From: Chloroflexi bacterium bin125
Lineage (GTDB): Bacteria > Chloroflexota > Dehalococcoidia > Bin125
Assembly (NCBI GenBank): GCA_002239025.1
Contig: MPNM01000019.1
Coordinates: 1-54,440 of the forward strand
Reading direction: 5' to 3'
Length of the DNA stretch: 54,440 bases
Shown here: in pieces, positions 36,861 to 48,235 of the stretch
How the letters are laid out: every line of letters starts with the position of its first letter
Position numbering within the stretch: position 1 is the first letter of the stretch
Notes under the pieces: model-generated
The model's input: the letters and a program-made list of their open reading frames with translations, nothing else
Told to the model about the DNA's origin: nothing
The model's database searches: none
Translations under genes and position numbers: made by a program

Positions 36861-38729
36861 GTGTATGTAGTCGGTACCGCCGGACACGTCGATCACGGCA
36901 AGAGCGCGCTCGTGCAGGCGTTGTCGGGTATCGATCCGGACCGCTGGGCCGAGGAAAAAGCACGCGGACTGACCATCGACCTCGGCTTCGCCTGGTGCGA
37001 ACTGCCCTCTGGCCGCGCGGTCAGCATCGTTGATGTCCCCGGACACGAGCGGTTCATCAAGAACATGCTGGCCGGAGTCGGGGGGATCAACCTGGCGCTG
37101 TTGGTCATTGCCGCAGACGAAGGTGTGATGCCCCAGACTCGCGAGCACCTGGACATCCTCGACTTGCTCGACATCGATCTGGGACTCGTTGCCCTGACCA
37201 AGACCGATCTGGTCGACGAGGAGTGGCTGGCCCTGGTAGAGGAGGAGATCATTGAGTTGCTCGCGGACACCGCTCTGAGTGGATCGCAGATTGCGCCGGT
37301 CTCTGCGCTCACCGGCGACGGCGTGGACGACTTGCGCTCGAAGATCGATGCGATGCTTGCCGATCTGCCGCCGATTCCAAATCAAGGCCGACCGCGCATG
37401 CCGATCGATCGGTCGTTCACGATTTCTGGCTTCGGGACCGTCGTGACCGGCACGCTGCTCGACGGTGAGCTCTCGGTGGGCGATGCGGTTGTGGTTGAAC
37501 CAGGTCGACGCGAGTGTCGCGTCCGAGGCTTGCAGTCACATGAAGAGTCGCTGGAGACGGCGCCGCCCGGTGCTCGCACGGCGGTCAATCTGAGCGGCGT
37601 CTCGGCAGGCGAGGTTGAGCGCGGCATGGTGCTCTCGACTCCCGGCTGGCTAGAACCGACCGTTGCTGTTGATGTCCGACTACGCGCCGTCGCCCGAGCG
37701 GCCAAGGCGCTGCCCCACAACTCGACGCGGACGCTGCACGTTGGCGCCGATGAGGTGCAGGCCCGCGTGCGACTACTCGAAGGGGACGCGCTCGCGCCGG
37801 GATCATCGACGTGGGCGCAGCTTCGGCTCGAGCGACCGATTGCTGCCGCTCGAGGTGATCACTTCGTCCTGCGCTCGGCAGATTCGACTGTCGCCGGAGG
37901 GCGGATCGTCGATACGAGACCACGTCGGCATCATCGCAACGACGCATCGACACTTGAGGCCTTGCAACGACTGCTCGATGGTTCGCCCGACGACACGCTA
38001 CTGACGGTGCTGCAGCGGATGGAGCCTGCGCGCTGGGATGAGCTGGTCGCGCGGAGCGAGTTGTCGCCGGAGGAGGCGCTGGCCGCGATCGAGCGTCAGA
38101 TCGATGATGATGCCGTGGTGGTGCTCGATGAAGGCGGACTGTCTGACTCGGCGGTACTGATTTCAGACCATGGAATGGGAGCGTTGCTGGCGCGAGCCGA
38201 GGGCGCAGTAACTGATTATGTCAACTCTTTTCCGCTTCGGGCGGGATTGCCCCGAGAAGATCTGCGCACCCGAGTAAAACTGCCGCAGCGCGCCTTCTCA
38301 TTTCTGCAGCAGGCACTAGTCGATTCGGGGCGGCTGATTCTGAACGACGCTTCGTTTGATCTCCCCAGTCGACAGGTGGCGCTCTCTGACGCACAGCAGT
38401 CGCAGGTTGACGCGTTGCTGCTCCGACTCGAACAGCAAGGGACACGCCCTGAAACCGACCCAAACCTCGACGGCGATTTACTCGAGTATCTGGAAGCCAG
38501 GCATTTGATCATGAGGCTCAAGGGCGGTGTCAATCTCGACCGGACGGTGTACGACAAAATGGTCGCCGAGACCCGAGCACTGCTTGAGGCGCAGGAGCGA
38601 GCCACGCTGGCCGATGTACGAGATCGCCTCAAGACCAGCCGCAAGATCGCGCAGGCCTTCTTGGAGCACCTCGACACTAACCGGATCACTCGTCGAGTCG
38701 GCGATGCTCGAGTGCTGCGCAAGGGCTAG
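36861..38729 (+). CDS. selB: Selenocysteine-specific elongation factor SelB
   Basis: A 622-residue GTPase bringing Sec-tRNA to UGA codons marked by a SECIS element. GHVDHGKS (8-15), DVPGHERF and TKTD are the G1, G3 and G4 motifs; the effector segment KARGLTIDLGF, with Leu where EF-Tu has an Ile, is the SelB form. EF-Tu-like domains II and III follow, then winged-helix repeats (about 400-622) for SECIS RNA. The start is GTG 36861; no strong ribosome site is seen. selA, selC and selD are not in the window, and no in-frame UGA gene was recognised here. Confidence 0.94.
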   Translation: MYVVGTAGHVDHGKSALVQALSGIDPDRWAEEKARGLTIDLGFAWCELPSGRAVSIVDVPGHERFIKNMLAGVGGINLALLVIAADEGVMPQTREHLDILDLLDIDLGLVALTKTDLVDEEWLALVEEEIIELLADTALSGSQIAPVSALTGDGVDDLRSKIDAMLADLPPIPNQGRPRMPIDRSFTISGFGTVVTGTLLDGELSVGDAVVVEPGRRECRVRGLQSHEESLETAPPGARTAVNLSGVSAGEVERGMVLSTPGWLEPTVAVDVRLRAVARAAKALPHNSTRTLHVGADEVQARVRLLEGDALAPGSSTWAQLRLERPIAAARGDHFVLRSADSTVAGGRIVDTRPRRHHRNDASTLEALQRLLDGSPDDTLLTVLQRMEPARWDELVARSELSPEEALAAIERQIDDDAVVVLDEGGLSDSAVLISDHGMGALLARAEGAVTDYVNSFPLRAGLPREDLRTRVKLPQRAFSFLQQALVDSGRLILNDASFDLPSRQVALSDAQQSQVDALLLRLEQQGTRPETDPNLDGDLLEYLEARHLIMRLKGGVNLDRTVYDKMVAETRALLEAQERATLADVRDRLKTSRKIAQAFLEHLDTNRITRRVGDARVLRKG

Positions 38730-38756
38730 AGACTCCGCACAGCAACTGATTCATGA

Positions 38757-38885
38757 CTCCCCTTCTCCCCCCTTTGCGGGGGAGATGCCCAAGGCAGAGG
38801 GAGGTGCTCGTCGCGAGGCTTATCTGGTCAGCGGCGGCCGGACCCCCACTGTCACTCCGTGACATCTCTCCCGCAAGGGGGAAAC
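38757..38885. repeat. Paired-arm palindromic repeat, family A, copy 3
   Basis: The left arm is CTCCCCCC-tttgc-GGGGGAG then ATGCCCAAGGCAGAGGGAGG. The right arm is CCCCCACTGTCACTCCGTGA then CATCTCTCCCGCAAGGGGG. It occupies most of the 181-base gap between the convergent selB and secF genes. Confidence 0.8.
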
Positions 38886-38910
38886 AGGGAACGGAGGCGA
38901 GCGAGCGTTG

Positions 38911-40113
38911 TTAGGCCTGTCGCTCGACCCGCCGGACCACGCGACGCTCTCCGCGCATTCGCAGCAGCTTCGGCAGCGTGCCGTCTTGCCAGAGGAAGAC
39001 GATCTGGCTCGCGACCGCGATTGACGAATACGTACCCGCCACGGTCCCGATGAAGAGCACGATCACGAACGGCCGGATGGTCACGCCACCGATCAGCAAC
39101 AACGCGAGCAAGGCCAGCACCACCGTGATTGACGTATTCAGCGATCGGCCCAGGGATTGAGTGATGGCGGAGTTGACGACGCGGCGGAAGTCCTCGCGCG
39201 GATCGAGCAACAAGTTCTCGCGGATTCGGTCGAACACGACGATGGTGTCGTTGACGCTGTATCCAATGATCGCCAGAAGCGCCGTGATGAACATGGCGTT
39301 GACTTCAAGGTCGGCGAAGCGTCCACCGATCGCGAACACGCCGGCGACGATGGTGACATCGTGCATCAACGCGACAATCGCCGCGGCGCCGTAGAGCATC
39401 GGATTGGGCAAGCGACGGAACGCCAGCGAGATGTAGATCAGAATCGCGACCGCAGCCACGGCGAGTGCGACGCCGGCATCGCGGGCGATCTCGACCGAGA
39501 GCGTTCCCGACACGGACGAGCTTTGCAGGACGACGATGGGTCCGACTTCGCTGCGCAACGATTCGTTGATTCGCTGGCGCAGACCCTCGAGATCACCGTC
39601 CGACGGTTGCTCGACGCGCAGGCGGAATGCGGAATCCGCGGTCGCCTGGATCCTGGCGCCTCCGAGACCAACGGTCTCGAGCGCGGACCTGACTTCATCC
39701 TGCGAGACATTACCAGGGAACCAGAACTCGCTTCGGACTGCGGATTCTTCTACTTCCAGATCGAGGCTGACACTGGCCGGTAGCTCCGTGCCAATCGTGT
39801 TTCCGATCAAATCAGCGACCGCGAACCCGTCATCCAACGACGGCGGACTTAGTGTCGCGCTGACTACGAACGAACCATCCTCGCCCTCGATGACATTGAT
39901 GGTTGCGCTCTCCGGAGCACCCTCGATACCGTTAACCGCTTCGGTCACGGCATCGAGGTCGGTGTCGCCGAGGAACCGCACTTCGGTTTCCAGTCCGCCG
40001 GCGAAGTCAAGTCCAGCCTCGAATTGCCAGAGTGCCAGGCCGATCAGCGACGGGATGATCAGCAACAGCGAGATCACGGCGTAGATGCGGCGGCGTCCAA
40101 CGAAATCAATCAT
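38911..40113 (-). CDS. secF: Protein-export membrane protein SecF
   Basis: A 400-residue subunit of the SecDF complex, which uses the proton gradient to pull proteins through SecYEG. It has one N-terminal helix, GLDFAGG motif (34-40), an extracytoplasmic P1 domain and five C-terminal helices with the RND-type core (GYSVNDTIVVFDRIREN, then NTSITV). ATG 40113 overlaps the secD stop (ATGA); 27 further codons upstream lie within secD and are rejected. The C-terminus is Arg-rich. No insertion like that in SecD is seen. Confidence 0.95.
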   Translation of the reverse strand: MIDFVGRRRIYAVISLLLIIPSLIGLALWQFEAGLDFAGGLETEVRFLGDTDLDAVTEAVNGIEGAPESATINVIEGEDGSFVVSATLSPPSLDDGFAVADLIGNTIGTELPASVSLDLEVEESAVRSEFWFPGNVSQDEVRSALETVGLGGARIQATADSAFRLRVEQPSDGDLEGLRQRINESLRSEVGPIVVLQSSSVSGTLSVEIARDAGVALAVAAVAILIYISLAFRRLPNPMLYGAAAIVALMHDVTIVAGVFAIGGRFADLEVNAMFITALLAIIGYSVNDTIVVFDRIRENLLLDPREDFRRVVNSAITQSLGRSLNTSITVVLALLALLLIGGVTIRPFVIVLFIGTVAGTYSSIAVASQIVFLWQDGTLPKLLRMRGERRVVRRVERQA

Positions 40114-41837
40114 GTGGTCGCCCCTCCGCCGCCGCTGCCTCGCGGCCGGATGGTCATCTGTCGCACGCCGAATGGTCGCAGGCCGCGCACCCAACCGGTG
40201 CTAGCGGCGATAGTCATGAAGTTGCGAGTCACGAAGATCACTGTGACAAAACTGAAGCCCGTGCCGACCAGCAGCGCCAGCGCGAACGACTTGATCAGAT
40301 TCTGGTTCAAGGCATCGGCGAACAGCCAGAGGATGGCAACGGTGATGATCGTGGAGACGTTGCCGTCGCGAATCGCCGGCCAGGCGCGAGCCCAGGCGGT
40401 CTCGACCGCACCGGTCAGACTGCGCCCGAGACGCAGCTCTTCCTTGAGCCGCTCGAAGATCAACACGTTGCCGTCAACAGCGAACCCAATCGACAACACC
40501 AGGCCGGCGACTCCGGCGAGGGTCAGTGTGATCGGCACGAGCTTGAACGTCGCCATGACACCGGCCGCATAGACGATCAGCGCCAAGGCGGCCACGACTC
40601 CAGGGACGCGATAGTAGATCATCATGAAGACCACGATGGCCAGGAAGGCAACCACGCCGGCTTGCACCGTGTCGATCACCGAGTCTTCGCCCAGCGTTGC
40701 GGCGACTTCGGTGCTCTGCAGGACGCGCAGGTTGATCGGCAAGGCGCCGGCTCGGAGCTGTCGTCGCAGAGTGAGCGCATCCTCCTCTGACAGGCCATTG
40801 ATGATGCCGCTGTCGGAAATGACTGCATTGACCGACGGGCTGGAGATCAGCCGGCCATCGACGAAGATGCCCAGCAGTCCGCGGCTCTCGAACAGCCGCC
40901 GCGTGATCTGCTCCATGAGCCGCGCGCCTTCGTCATCGAATTCGAAGGTCAATGCCGGCGAACCGCCCTGGTCGATCGTTCTGGAAATCGAGTTGGCAAT
41001 CAGGTGCCGTCCGGTGAGTTGCACCGTCTCACCTTCGGCGTTGATTCCCACGGCGGGTAGCCAGCGCAAGCCCTCACCGACGATCACATCTTCGTCCGGT
41101 GGTGCGATGAAGAATGGGTCGGCGCGACGAATAAAGCGGGCGTCATTGAGCGGGAGCGTCGTATCCCAGACATCGTCGATGGCGGCGCCTATCTGCAGCC
41201 TGTCCAGTTGTCGCGGCGGCTGTGGCTGCGCCTGATCGATGGAGCGGAATTCCAACAACGCCGTCGAACCAACGAGGTCCGAGGCTTCATCGGCGTCGAC
41301 ACCGGGAATCTGCGCATTGATCCGGTCCGTGCCGACGACCGTGACTTCCGCCTCAGAGACGCCAAAGCCGTTGACGCGCTCTTCGATCACGCGCTGTGAC
41401 TCAGCCACTGCTTCCTCGAGCGACGCGTCGTCGACATCGAGCGGCAACACGATCTCGGAAATGTTGTCAGGCAGCGGTAGATCGTAGGATTCCGCGTCGA
41501 GATCGGCGAGGCGTGGGTTCAGGTCGAGGAGCACTTCCAGCTCGACGCCTTCGCGCTCGAGAAACTGGTTGAGTGACTCTCCACGTCGAACGGGCGCGGC
41601 CTCGCCGGCGACTTCCAGCGTGATCGACACGCCGCCGGCCAGGTCGAGACCGAGCCGGAACTCGTCGCGTGTCCAGTCGCCGACGCTGACGCCACCGCCC
41701 TCGGGCCAGGGGATGAAGCTGGGCAGATAGCGATCTGGATTGCCCGGCCAGGATGCCGCAACGGCGAAGGCAGTCAGGATGATGATCAGCGCGAAGACAT
41801 AGACATCGCGGAATTTGAAGCGTCTGATGAAATCCAT
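40110..41837 (-). CDS. secD: Protein-export membrane protein SecD with LysM-like insertion in the P1 domain
   Basis: A 575-residue partner of SecF. It has an N-terminal helix (about 13-30), LGLDLAGG (62-69), a large extracytoplasmic P1 region and a C-terminal six-helix RND core with SIGFAVDGNVLIFERLKEEL. Between LGLDLAGG and the conserved ERVNGFGVSE there is an extra module at about residues 84-133: RRGESLNQFLEREGVELEVL, then LDLNPRL, a spacer and LPLPDN. Its spacing matches LysM (GDTLxxIAxxxGVxxxxLLxLNP...LxxGxxLxIP). LysM is not a usual part of SecD. Overlaps secF by 4 bases. The ribosome site is weak. A Gly-rich C-terminal tail is present. Confidence 0.95.
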   Translation of the reverse strand: MDFIRRFKFRDVYVFALIIILTAFAVAASWPGNPDRYLPSFIPWPEGGGVSVGDWTRDEFRLGLDLAGGVSITLEVAGEAAPVRRGESLNQFLEREGVELEVLLDLNPRLADLDAESYDLPLPDNISEIVLPLDVDDASLEEAVAESQRVIEERVNGFGVSEAEVTVVGTDRINAQIPGVDADEASDLVGSTALLEFRSIDQAQPQPPRQLDRLQIGAAIDDVWDTTLPLNDARFIRRADPFFIAPPDEDVIVGEGLRWLPAVGINAEGETVQLTGRHLIANSISRTIDQGGSPALTFEFDDEGARLMEQITRRLFESRGLLGIFVDGRLISSPSVNAVISDSGIINGLSEEDALTLRRQLRAGALPINLRVLQSTEVAATLGEDSVIDTVQAGVVAFLAIVVFMMIYYRVPGVVAALALIVYAAGVMATFKLVPITLTLAGVAGLVLSIGFAVDGNVLIFERLKEELRLGRSLTGAVETAWARAWPAIRDGNVSTIITVAILWLFADALNQNLIKSFALALLVGTGFSFVTVIFVTRNFMTIAASTGWVRGLRPFGVRQMTIRPRGSGGGGATT

Positions 41838-42072
41838 CGCCTGAAAGGCCGCCCATCAACCGCTGCTGCCCGTCGCCATCTGAGCGCGGAGCTTTTCTGA
41901 TCGCTTAGCGAACTGTATCCCGCTTATGTCGGTTCAGCATAGGTATCAGGGTCGTTGTAATCAGCCAACCAGTGTCCGTGGAGGCCAACAGAGCGGATCG
42001 GGTAGCTCAAAGGCCACTTATGGAGATTCCCCCGTCGGAGCTCGGGAATGACGCGAGGGATTGGGGGCGGAG

Positions 42073-42399
42073 TTACCGAGGCTCCTGATCGGCAACATCT
42101 TCTGGATCGTCGTCATCCTCATCAGGCTCCGGGCGATCAATCCGCTCCGCAACCGCTCCCGTCCTTGCCCGCACGACAACGTTCTCCGAGAGCCTGAGCA
42201 ACACGACCATTGGCCCGTCCTCCGGCGTCTCCACGCCCTCAACCTCTGCGATCAGACCGCCTCGCGTCAGGACTGTGTCTCCGACACGCAGCTCATTGAG
42301 GTCCCGCTGACGCTTGCGCTCTTCTGAGCGGGTCGGACGGATGAAAAACAGATAGAACAACGCCACCACGAGCAGCGTGATCAGAATGACTTCGGTCAT
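42073..42399 (-). CDS. yajC: Preprotein translocase subunit YajC
   Basis: A 108-residue small membrane protein of the SecDF-YajC complex. It has one N-terminal helix (about 4-19), then FFIRPTRSEERKRQRDL and the conserved VGDTVLTRGGLIAEV. The last 25 residues are mainly Asp, Glu and Pro, an acidic tail longer than usual. It is co-directional with secD, 235 bases upstream of it; the gap shows no gene, so they may be separate transcripts. It follows the nucleotidyltransferase gene by 32 bases. Confidence 0.92.
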   Translation of the reverse strand: MTEVILITLLVVALFYLFFIRPTRSEERKRQRDLNELRVGDTVLTRGGLIAEVEGVETPEDGPMVVLLRLSENVVVRARTGAVAERIDRPEPDEDDDDPEDVADQEPR

Positions 42400-42431
42400 T
42401 TCATCGTTCTCCTGTTGGCTCCTCGTGATTC

Positions 42432-43889
42432 CTAGTTGCTGACCGTCAGGCTGAGTTGCTCGGCCAGTCTGCGAGCCATCAAACGAGCTTCTTCTGCGTC
42501 GACGATCTCACCAACTGCAGCGGCCTCGTCAATCTTTGCACGGATTAGCCCTACCAGTGGTCCCGGCTCAAGACCAGTCGCCGCCATGATCGCGTTGCCG
42601 TCAAGGATTCGACCCGTCTTGTTAGGCCGCCGCGGCTGCCAGGCAATGATTCGTGCGACATGAGCGGCGTATGCACCCCAACGGGGCAGCAAGACGTCAG
42701 CGCCGGCGGTCGCCAGCGAGTCTGCGAGGAACAGCCAGCACAACGGAACTGCAGCCTGGCCCAGCGCCAGGTGGAATCGATGTAGCGCACGCTCGGTGGG
42801 CGGCTTGCCCGGCGAGTTGACCTGACCGGGACGCAGGTGTTGTTCAATCAGGATCTGAACCTGTTCGACAGTCCTGGTCGGCACGCGCAATGCGCGCAAC
42901 CGACTCTGCGCCATTTCCGCCCCAAGCTCCGAATGACCAAAGAAGTGGGTCGACCCATCGGTATCCACGGTCCGAGACTGTGGTTTGCCAATGTCGTGCA
43001 GAAGCGTGGCCAAACGCAACGGCAGTTTCCACTCGTCGAGTCGACCTACGACTTCCGGAACTCGGAACAGAGGATCCAACTCAGCCCTCATCGCGGACGC
43101 TCTCTTGGCTCGCATCGAGGGTGGCCCTGTTGGGGCTGTCAATCTCGTCAGCCAACGGACCGCGTCGAGCTGATGCCAGAACACGTCACGACGATGAACA
43201 GGCCGCTGACTCACGGCGCGGCACAGCCCTAGTTCAGGAACGATGGCGTCCAATAGTCCACTCTGCTCCAGGCGTCGCAGGGCCCAGGGCAATCGGTCGC
43301 TGACAAGAATTCGTTGCAATTCATCCCACTGCCGCTCCGCCGCCGACCTGGAAATCAGGGCCGAGTCGCGCCGCATGGCCAATCGAAGCTCAGGATCGGG
43401 TCTCCAGTCGCGTTCCGCTTCCAGGCGGACCGCGCGAAGCATGCGCAGGGGATCTTCGCGCAACGCATCATCCATCACAAGTCGCAGCCGTCGTTCCTCG
43501 ACGTCAACGCGCCCACCAAACGGATCGATCAGGTGAGCGGAAATCTCACCACGCTGAAACTGGGCCAGCGGGACAGCCATCGCATTGACCGTGAAATCTC
43601 GACGACGCAGATCGCGGTCGAGATCATCTTCGTGAAGATCCCAGACATCAATCTGTCCTTCCTCCAGCGGGATGCGCCAGATGTCGAAATGAGCGCTGAT
43701 CTTCGCTGCAGGAGCGTTGAGCTGTTCGGCTGCGCGCTGAGCCCAGCTGCCAGCGTTCGCAACTGCGATATCGATGTCGAATCGCTGGCTCTTGTCTCCG
43801 GCCAACGCGTCGCGAACCGCGCCTCCGACCACCCACGCACCATCCGCGTCCAACCCGGACAGCGGCGACGACGAGTCATTCGTCGTCAT
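42432..43889 (-). CDS. CCA tRNA nucleotidyltransferase/poly(A) polymerase family protein with HD domain
   Basis: A 485-residue class II nucleotidyltransferase. GGAVRDALAG and FDIDIAV supply the active-site motif, and RRRDFTVNAMAV is the next conserved block. A helical RNA-binding region follows. The HD domain reads LLHDIGKP, as in bacterial CCA enzymes that also act as phosphatases. It adds or repairs the 3' CCA of tRNA or adds A-tails; the sequence cannot fully separate the two. ATG 43889 is chosen because GAGGA lies just upstream; it overlaps def by 14 bases. Confidence 0.9.
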   Translation of the reverse strand: MTTNDSSSPLSGLDADGAWVVGGAVRDALAGDKSQRFDIDIAVANAGSWAQRAAEQLNAPAAKISAHFDIWRIPLEEGQIDVWDLHEDDLDRDLRRRDFTVNAMAVPLAQFQRGEISAHLIDPFGGRVDVEERRLRLVMDDALREDPLRMLRAVRLEAERDWRPDPELRLAMRRDSALISRSAAERQWDELQRILVSDRLPWALRRLEQSGLLDAIVPELGLCRAVSQRPVHRRDVFWHQLDAVRWLTRLTAPTGPPSMRAKRASAMRAELDPLFRVPEVVGRLDEWKLPLRLATLLHDIGKPQSRTVDTDGSTHFFGHSELGAEMAQSRLRALRVPTRTVEQVQILIEQHLRPGQVNSPGKPPTERALHRFHLALGQAAVPLCWLFLADSLATAGADVLLPRWGAYAAHVARIIAWQPRRPNKTGRILDGNAIMAATGLEPGPLVGLIRAKIDEAAAVGEIVDAEEARLMARRLAEQLSLTVSN

Positions 43890-44412
43890 CAATTTCCTCT
43901 TCGTCGTCAACGTCCTCTTGGTCATCCTCAATCATCTCGTCCAGCGTCCAGAGCTCGTCGATTGACTGCACATGGTCGATGTAGACACGACCGTTGACAT
44001 GGTCGATCTCATGCTCCAGACACTGCGCCAGGAGATCATCCTCAGCGCGGACACGAATTTCCCGACCGGAGATGTCCTGCGCCTTTGCCAGGACCCGCGT
44101 GGATCTTGTCACTCGTCCGCGATAGCCGGGCACACTGAGACAGCCTTCGATCAACTCCCGCTCGCCGCTACGTTTGACCACCTCGGGATTGACCATCACA
44201 AAAGGCCGTTCGCCAGGCATACCGACCACGATGACGCGCAGTCCGATGCCAATTTGCGGCGCGGCGATACCGACGCCGTGCGCGGCGTTCATCGAGTCGA
44301 TCATGTCGGCCACCAACGACCGCAACGATGCGTCGAAGTTGCGCACCCGCTTGGCCGGCGTGCGCAGCACAGCGGCGTCGCGAGGAAGCGTCGTGATCGG
44401 ATGAACGGCCAT
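43876..44412 (-). CDS. def: Peptide deformylase with acidic tail
   Basis: A 178-residue metalloenzyme removing the formyl group from nascent proteins. The three family motifs are present: GVGIAAPQIG (46-55), EGCLSVPG with metal ligand Cys91, and HEIDH with His134, Glu135 and His138. ATG 44412 is preferred to a TTG three codons earlier. The C-terminal stretch of about 18 residues is nearly all Asp and Glu, which is uncommon. It overlaps the nucleotidyltransferase gene and starts 15 bases after purE. Confidence 0.95.
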   Translation of the reverse strand: MAVHPITTLPRDAAVLRTPAKRVRNFDASLRSLVADMIDSMNAAHGVGIAAPQIGIGLRVIVVGMPGERPFVMVNPEVVKRSGERELIEGCLSVPGYRGRVTRSTRVLAKAQDISGREIRVRAEDDLLAQCLEHEIDHVNGRVYIDHVQSIDELWTLDEMIEDDQEDVDDEEEIDDDE

Positions 44413-44427
44413 CGGACTCAATCCGGC

Positions 44428-44925
44428 TCAATCGAGCGTGGGGTGCGGTTGGCTCAGTTGCTCTTCGGCGCGGCTCTGGCGGTCGCGATCGACGGCAGCC
44501 GCAATTTCGCGGTCCGAGAGAGCGAGAATCCGCCCTGCGAGCAGGGCCGCATTGACGGCTCCGGTCCGGCCGATTGCGACCGTCGCCACAGGCACGCCGC
44601 GCGGCATCTGGGCCATCGACAGCAAGGAGTCGAGGCCGTCGGTGGCCCAACCCTTGACGGGTACACCGATCACCGGGATCGGCGTCTTGGCCGCAACCGC
44701 GCCCGGCAGCGCTGCCGCGCCGCCAGCGGCGGCGATAATCACCTTGATCCCGCGACCCTGAGCTTCGGCTGCATATTCAGCGGTTTCGTCGGGTGTGCGG
44801 TGCGCCGAGAGCACACGTGCTTCCCACGAGATACCCAGCGACTCCAGGGTCGAAGCGGTGTTCTTGATCGTGTCCCAGTCCGAATGCGAACCCATCATCA
44901 CACCGACCAGCGGTCCGTCCGTCAT
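44428..44925 (-). CDS. purE: N5-carboxyaminoimidazole ribonucleotide mutase PurE
   Basis: A 165-residue purine-synthesis enzyme. MGSHSDW (residues 11-17), SAHRTPDE and AAGGAAALPGAVAAKT are the class I PurE signatures. The frame is open 36 codons further up, across the divergent promoter region with leuS; ATG 44925 is chosen because AGGAA lies ahead and the product then matches the family start. purK is not adjacent. It is first in a set with def and the nucleotidyltransferase. Confidence 0.95.
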   Translation of the reverse strand: MTDGPLVGVMMGSHSDWDTIKNTASTLESLGISWEARVLSAHRTPDETAEYAAEAQGRGIKVIIAAAGGAAALPGAVAAKTPIPVIGVPVKGWATDGLDSLLSMAQMPRGVPVATVAIGRTGAVNAALLAGRILALSDREIAAAVDRDRQSRAEEQLSQPHPTLD

Positions 44926-44995
44926 ATGGCAAATTTCCTGTTCTCGGGTGCGTACTTGCCTACGTTTGTTGGTCAAATCACAAGATACCGCTGTG

Positions 44996-45007
44996 TAATC
45001 TGTGGCT
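44996..45007 (+). promoter_or_regulatory. -10-like element placed for a leaderless leuS transcript
   Basis: TAATCT (44996-45001), with TG two bases upstream, ends 6 bases before ATG 45008. No ribosome site is present before this ATG, so transcription could begin at the start codon. Confidence 0.35.
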
Positions 45008-47470
<2,463 letters not shown>

Positions 47471-47524
47471 CGACTTACACCGCTGCTTCTCGAGCCCAGA
47501 TACACTGAGCCCGAGGAGTCGGCG

Positions 47525-47800
47525 ATGCCGTTGCAAACCATCCGAGCCCGCTATGCAAACGGAGTGCTCACTCCGTTGGAGCCGCTTGACCTGTCAGAGG
47601 GCTGCGAGGTCACCGTTGATGTGGCGGTTGACAGCGACTCTGGCAGCACGGGTACGCCCGCACATGATGGCAAGCCCCAGCTCCTCGAGATCATCGATGA
47701 AGTTGCTCGCGAGTTTCCGAACGCCTTCGCCGACATGCCACACGACGGGGCGAAACACTACAAGCATTATCTGTACGGGCATCCGAGGGACGAGGACTGA
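47525..47800 (+). CDS. DUF104-type antitoxin of a PIN toxin-antitoxin pair
   Basis: A 91-residue protein. Its start, with the pattern IRARYANGVLTPLEPLDLSEG, is that of the AF2212/DUF104 small beta proteins that act as antitoxins to PIN nucleases. The C-terminal half is acidic and variable, probably the toxin-binding part. GAGGAG lies 6 bases before ATG. Its stop overlaps the next start as TGATG. Such antitoxins normally repress their own operon; no operator could be picked out. Confidence 0.85.
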   Translation: MPLQTIRARYANGVLTPLEPLDLSEGCEVTVDVAVDSDSGSTGTPAHDGKPQLLEIIDEVAREFPNAFADMPHDGAKHYKHYLYGHPRDED

Positions 47801-48231
47801 TGCCCACCGCGTTCGCGGACGCTGGCTTCTGGATCGCGCTGCTCGACGATGAGGATCCCCTCAATGCCCGTGCGACAGAATTGACCGTTCGGCAGCCTCC
47901 GCTGAGCATCGTGACATCAGAGATGGTCCTGGTCGAAGTCTTCAATCACTTCAGCCGGTCGGGAGCGCAAGGCCGATTGGCGGTCAACAGCTTTGTCGAG
48001 AAGCTCATCGCGGCCGATGAGGTTGAGGTCGTGCAGCAATCGTCAGAGCAATTCCGGATGGCGGCCAAACGCTACGCAGACCGACCGGACCAACGCTGGA
48101 GTCTAACTGACTGCGCCAGCTTCCTCTTCATGGAAACGCAGGGCATCGAACAGGCTCTCGCCTACGACCGCGACTTCATCCAAGCCGGCTTCAACGCTCT
48201 CCTCCGAGACGAATCGGACTCCGGCCAATAG
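47800..48231 (+). CDS. PIN-domain ribonuclease toxin (VapC-like)
   Basis: A 143-residue PIN nuclease. The acidic metal-binding residues are visible: Asp7 (FADAGFW), Glu46 (LVEVFNHF), Asp104 (SLTDCASF) and the Asp123/125 region (AYDRDF). These proteins cleave RNA, often tRNA, when freed from their antitoxin. It overlaps the antitoxin stop by one base, so the two are translated together. The pair stands between leuS and scpA, with scpA only 4 bases after its stop, so the toxin gene and scpA may share a transcript. Confidence 0.9.
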   Translation: MPTAFADAGFWIALLDDEDPLNARATELTVRQPPLSIVTSEMVLVEVFNHFSRSGAQGRLAVNSFVEKLIAADEVEVVQQSSEQFRMAAKRYADRPDQRWSLTDCASFLFMETQGIEQALAYDRDFIQAGFNALLRDESDSGQ

Positions 48232-48235
48232 TCGT

